From a virus: a stretch of DNA of 50,860 bases. This document shows positions 47,761 to 50,860 of the stretch, piece by piece (the first letter of the stretch is position 1; every line of letters begins with the position of its first letter). The stretch is taken from the IMG/VR virus record IMGVR_UViG_3300047408_000275, positions 1-50,860 of that record; one strand, written 5' to 3'. The position numbers and the translations under genes are program-made. The notes beneath the pieces were generated by a model, which made no database searches, was not told the origin of the DNA, and saw only the letters and a program-made list of their open reading frames with translations.

Positions 47761-48989
47761 TGGGAATGGCAGAAGATATGCAAATGCTTCAATATTTGCA
47801 ACAAAACGCTGGCCACGGCCAGATGCCACAGCAAGGAATGCAACAACCTATGGGTGGAATGCCGGAACAGCAACAGCAGATGCAACAAGAGATGCCTCAA
47901 CAACAGCCACAGAGACCTAATCCATTGCAGGCAGGTTCAATGGCCGCTGTAGAGGCTGCTAAGCGTTCTCTCGAAATGAGCGAGAACGAGAACCGTAGAG
48001 CGCTTGGAAGAGCCATGATTGGCATGATGTCTGGCATGAGCCAAGCGCCATCTTACGGACAAGGATTAGCAGGTAATTTAGGTGCTTTGACGGCTGGTTT
48101 TGCGCCTGCGCTGAGCGCTTATGATGCTGAACGTGACCGTATTATGCAGATGAATCATGCTTTGCAGATTCAGCAGAAGCAAGAAGAAATGATGGCTCGC
48201 AAGGAAGAGCGCGAGATGAAGCGTATGGCTCATGATTTAGAGATGGAAGGTCGAAAAATTAAGGTAGCTGAAGGATATCTTGGGCTTGAGCGCACGAAGC
48301 ACGCGGATGAGAAAGCTGAGCATGAAGCGCTATCTAAGATTGGCACTAAAGTTCCAATATCTACCTTGGGTAAAGGTGGTTGGGAATATGCACAAAAAGA
48401 GATTAAATCATACATCGACCAAGGTGAGGCGGCTCATCACGCTCTAGAAACCATAGGCCATGTTAAGAAAATTCTTAAAGACGATCCGGGCATTACTAAA
48501 AACATGGCAACAATATTGTTGGCAGCGCAAAGACATGACCCTAGCATTGTAAGACAAAAACTGAATAGTTGGTTCATCCCAGAAAAAACTCGTATGAACG
48601 CAGAGATGTTATCAAAACATCTTTCTAATCTTTATACATCTAAGCTTAAGGGGTTTTCGCCTCGAGGCATGAATATGTTTCTGGAAAAACAATTGCGGGA
48701 GGGAAATATCGATACAAATATGGATGCCCCTGGAATGCTTGAATTAGCAGAGCAGGACGAGGAAGCCTTGCAGCCTATCTATAAAAATGGCCAAGAAGTA
48801 TACGACGAATTAGAAAAAGGAAACTTTTATAGACCACGACCTCAAAAATTATCTGAGCACAAGGAACCCGAAAGTGGAGAGGATGTATCTCATAAAGCGG
48901 CGCCTTCTAGTACGACAGGAATGACTGAAGCACAAAAACAAGCACGCATTCAACAGCTTCTTAAAATGCGCGAAATGGCGCCGGAGTAA
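47760..48989 (+). CDS. Gln/Met-rich coiled-coil virion protein (409 aa)
   Basis: An N-terminal Gln/Met/Pro tract (MQMLQYLQQNAGHGQMPQQG) is followed by a hydrophobic, glycine-rich segment (YGQGLAGNLGALTAGFAPAL) and a long coiled coil (HALQIQQKQEEMMARKEERE). Layout fits an ejection protein. Sits directly before the last, origin-spanning gene. Confidence 0.58.
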   Translation: MGMAEDMQMLQYLQQNAGHGQMPQQGMQQPMGGMPEQQQQMQQEMPQQQPQRPNPLQAGSMAAVEAAKRSLEMSENENRRALGRAMIGMMSGMSQAPSYGQGLAGNLGALTAGFAPALSAYDAERDRIMQMNHALQIQQKQEEMMARKEEREMKRMAHDLEMEGRKIKVAEGYLGLERTKHADEKAEHEALSKIGTKVPISTLGKGGWEYAQKEIKSYIDQGEAAHHALETIGHVKKILKDDPGITKNMATILLAAQRHDPSIVRQKLNSWFIPEKTRMNAEMLSKHLSNLYTSKLKGFSPRGMNMFLEKQLREGNIDTNMDAPGMLELAEQDEEALQPIYKNGQEVYDELEKGNFYRPRPQKLSEHKEPESGEDVSHKAAPSSTTGMTEAQKQARIQQLLKMREMAPE

Positions 48990-48992
48990 CCT

Positions 48993-50860
48993 ATGGGAAT
49001 GACGCGAGAAGCTATCGATGCAGAATTAAGAGCGCTTGGATATCCTGTTGATAAACCTGCCGCACCTGTTTCAGCACCTGCCGCTATGACAAAGGCGCAA
49101 ATCGATGCCGAACTTGCTGCTTTAGGTGCTCCCGTCAAATCAGGATTTATGCACCGCGCGGGACAACTCGGCCGAGGGCTCTTGTCAGATATAGGCGCTT
49201 CCGCTGATACATTGCCTTATGGGAGCAATCCAATGGCTCCAGATGAAGAAAGAAACCTAGACCAACAAGCGGTATGGCTTGGCAGGGCGCCTGAGAACCC
49301 TGTTCCACAATTAAGCGAAACGTTGCCAGAAGCTGCTGGCCTTGGGCAAGAGTATGAGCCAACCAAAGGCGATACCTTAGGGAAGGTCGCAGAATTTGCA
49401 GGACGAATGCTAGCGCCGACACCATTGCTTCCTATGGCAGGATATGGAAACCTTATAGAGGCATCCGCGAAAGGTCTTAAACCAGCCGCAAAAGCATTAG
49501 CAAAAGAAGCCGCCCTGTCTGCAACTGCCGCTACAGCCATAAAAGCAACGCCGCGCCTTACCGAAGAAGGTACAGCAGGTAGCGCTATAGAAGATTTTGC
49601 TAAAGGGTTATTCGGAATCAAAGCCGCTGACAAGGTCGTGCAAAAAAATGTGCTTAAAGCGGCTGCCAGAGCGCCTAAGAATGCTTTGATGGGTGCTACT
49701 ACGGTTATGGCCAAGCCAAATGAACGCGCTTTGTCGCTTGCTAAAGAACATGGCGTTGAGCTTCCATTCAATGTTGGTATGAGAAGCCGACCCATGAACT
49801 TTATGGCTAATAACTATCTCAAATCCATGTTTACATCAGGGGTTTATGAGGATGCTTTAAAGCAATCCAATGAATCGATGGTTAATGCTGTTAAGAGAAA
49901 TATAGATGAGCTTGGACCATCGACCCTAAAGCCATCAGAAGCCTCAGGAGAATATAGAAGATTTATAGAGGCAGAAGAAAAATCAGCCGAGGAAGCGGCT
50001 GGCGCTCTTTACGAAAAGGCATCTAAGAGCCTCAAGAAAGATGATAGCGTAAAGCCTGTGCATACTGCAAAATTCATAGGCAACATGGAAGAGATGCTAA
50101 GCCGAGATATTCAATCCCCCGCAACGAAAAAAGTGGCTAATATAGTGGGCAACTTAGCCGAGAGTTGGGGCATATCGCCTCCCGGAAAGACATTGAAGCA
50201 ATTAGAAAATAACCCTAAGTTAATTGAGGCTTATTTGACACAATTCAAAAGACAAATGCCAGAAATTCCTGTCGAAAAGCTTATCGGTATTCGAAAGGAG
50301 CTTGGCACTATTACAAAGTTTGATCCAACCATAAAAGGCTCAGAATCATATTTGAATGGCCTCAGAAACGTCATTGATAAAGATATAGAGACTATGAACA
50401 ACAAGGAATTTCTATCTCAATGGCGCCATGCAAACAGCGTATTCAAAAATGATGTAGCAGATAGATTCAGAGGCGATATTGCCAGAAGTCTTTTATCAAA
50501 TGAGATGCCTACAGAAGCGTTTAGCCTTTTGAATACGCCTGCAAATGTGCGAGAGCTCGAAAAGATAGCAGGGAAATCTGAAAAATCAAAAGAGATATTC
50601 GATTCTCTTAAGAAAGCAAAGGTGAGAGAGATATTTTCTACATCTCTGCAAGATGAATCGTTGAGAGTCTCTCCATTCATCAACATATTTAATAAAAAAG
50701 AGAAGAATGCAGAGCTTTTGGAAGCCCTTATAGGAAAGCCTCAGTTTAATAAGCTTTCAGAGATTGCAGAGATTGCAGAAGAATTTAAGCATGCAAAGCA
50801 GGAGTTGTTAAATACATCTGGAACGGCTATCGCATCTTCTGATATAGCAAAAGCAGAAAA
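48993..50860 (+). CDS. probable ejection/internal virion protein, 5' part (continues at 1-407)
   Basis: GGAG precedes the ATG. An N-terminal tandem repeat (MTREAIDAELRALGYPV and MTKAQIDAELAALGAPV, about 28 residues apart) is followed by a helical body. Joined across the circle the protein has about 715 aa and shows Ala-rich, potentially membrane-active stretches (ALAKEAALSATAATAIKA). The coding frame matches on both sides of the duplicated 127 bases. Probably the largest ejection protein. Confidence 0.8.
   Translation, partial: MGMTREAIDAELRALGYPVDKPAAPVSAPAAMTKAQIDAELAALGAPVKSGFMHRAGQLGRGLLSDIGASADTLPYGSNPMAPDEERNLDQQAVWLGRAPENPVPQLSETLPEAAGLGQEYEPTKGDTLGKVAEFAGRMLAPTPLLPMAGYGNLIEASAKGLKPAAKALAKEAALSATAATAIKATPRLTEEGTAGSAIEDFAKGLFGIKAADKVVQKNVLKAAARAPKNALMGATTVMAKPNERALSLAKEHGVELPFNVGMRSRPMNFMANNYLKSMFTSGVYEDALKQSNESMVNAVKRNIDELGPSTLKPSEASGEYRRFIEAEEKSAEEAAGALYEKASKSLKKDDSVKPVHTAKFIGNMEEMLSRDIQSPATKKVANIVGNLAESWGISPPGKTLKQLENNPKLIEAYLTQFKRQMPEIPVEKLIGIRKELGTITKFDPTIKGSESYLNGLRNVIDKDIETMNNKEFLSQWRHANSVFKNDVADRFRGDIARSLLSNEMPTEAFSLLNTPANVRELEKIAGKSEKSKEIFDSLKKAKVREIFSTSLQDESLRVSPFINIFNKKEKNAELLEALIGKPQFNKLSEIAEIAEEFKHAKQELLNTSGTAIASSDIAKAE
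50734..50860. repeat. terminal direct repeat, right copy
   Basis: Identical to bases 1-127. It should be removed once when circularising, giving a unique length of 50,733 bases. Confidence 0.95.

Overview
The window is an essentially complete, circularly assembled genome of a tailed bacteriophage, most likely a podovirus (short tail). The first 127 bases are repeated exactly as the last 127, and one gene runs off the right end and finishes at the left end (48993 to 50860, continuing through 1-407), so the unique circle is 50,733 bp. The host is probably a Gram-negative, perhaps gammaproteobacterial, cell: the phage carries a CsrA regulator, a signal-peptide protein with an outer-membrane beta-barrel pattern, a small lipoprotein, sigma70-like promoters and a tRNA-Asn with an encoded CCA end. 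The base composition is AT-rich apart from two repeat tracts. The exact host cannot be read from the sequence.

Layout: (1) 22.99-50.86 kb plus 1-3.05 kb, all on the + strand, is the virion module: tRNA-Asn, large terminase, a few accessory genes, portal, a His/Gly/Lys-rich protein, two tandem GroES-like proteins, scaffold-like protein, a structured leader, decoration-like protein and major capsid protein, head-tail adaptors, P22 gp10-like tail protein, fibre-like proteins, and a run of Gln/Gly-rich probable ejection proteins. (2) 3.06-7.70 kb on the - strand is an early-type operon with an Erf-family annealing protein, csrA, a HigA-like protein and a row of small membrane proteins. It starts at a compact divergent promoter region (7.72-7.77 kb). 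(3) 7.8-11.3 kb holds a ribbon-helix-helix-like protein, small genes, a VRR-NUC nuclease, a helix-turn-helix replication protein and an outer-membrane protein. (4) 11.5-22.9 kb is accessory: many small genes plus an Acb2/Tad1-like protein, a DEDD exonuclease, a YopX-family protein, an Rnl5-type RNA ligase, an exported Cys-rich protein, a protein ending in the tRNA-binding S4 region of tyrosyl-tRNA synthetase, a NADAR (YbiA) enzyme and an HNH-like protein.

I recognise no DNA or RNA polymerase, primase, helicase, integrase, phage repressor or endolysin, so replication and transcription probably depend on the host, with the helix-turn-helix protein and Erf as phage contributions. The most interesting parts are the candidate counter-defence/RNA-repair cluster (13.3-21.3 kb), the S4 chimera, phage csrA, several unannotated structured RNA candidates (11.32, 13.12, 26.52 and 32.80-33.00 kb), and two in-frame microsatellite-like tracts (4.50 and 25.84 kb).
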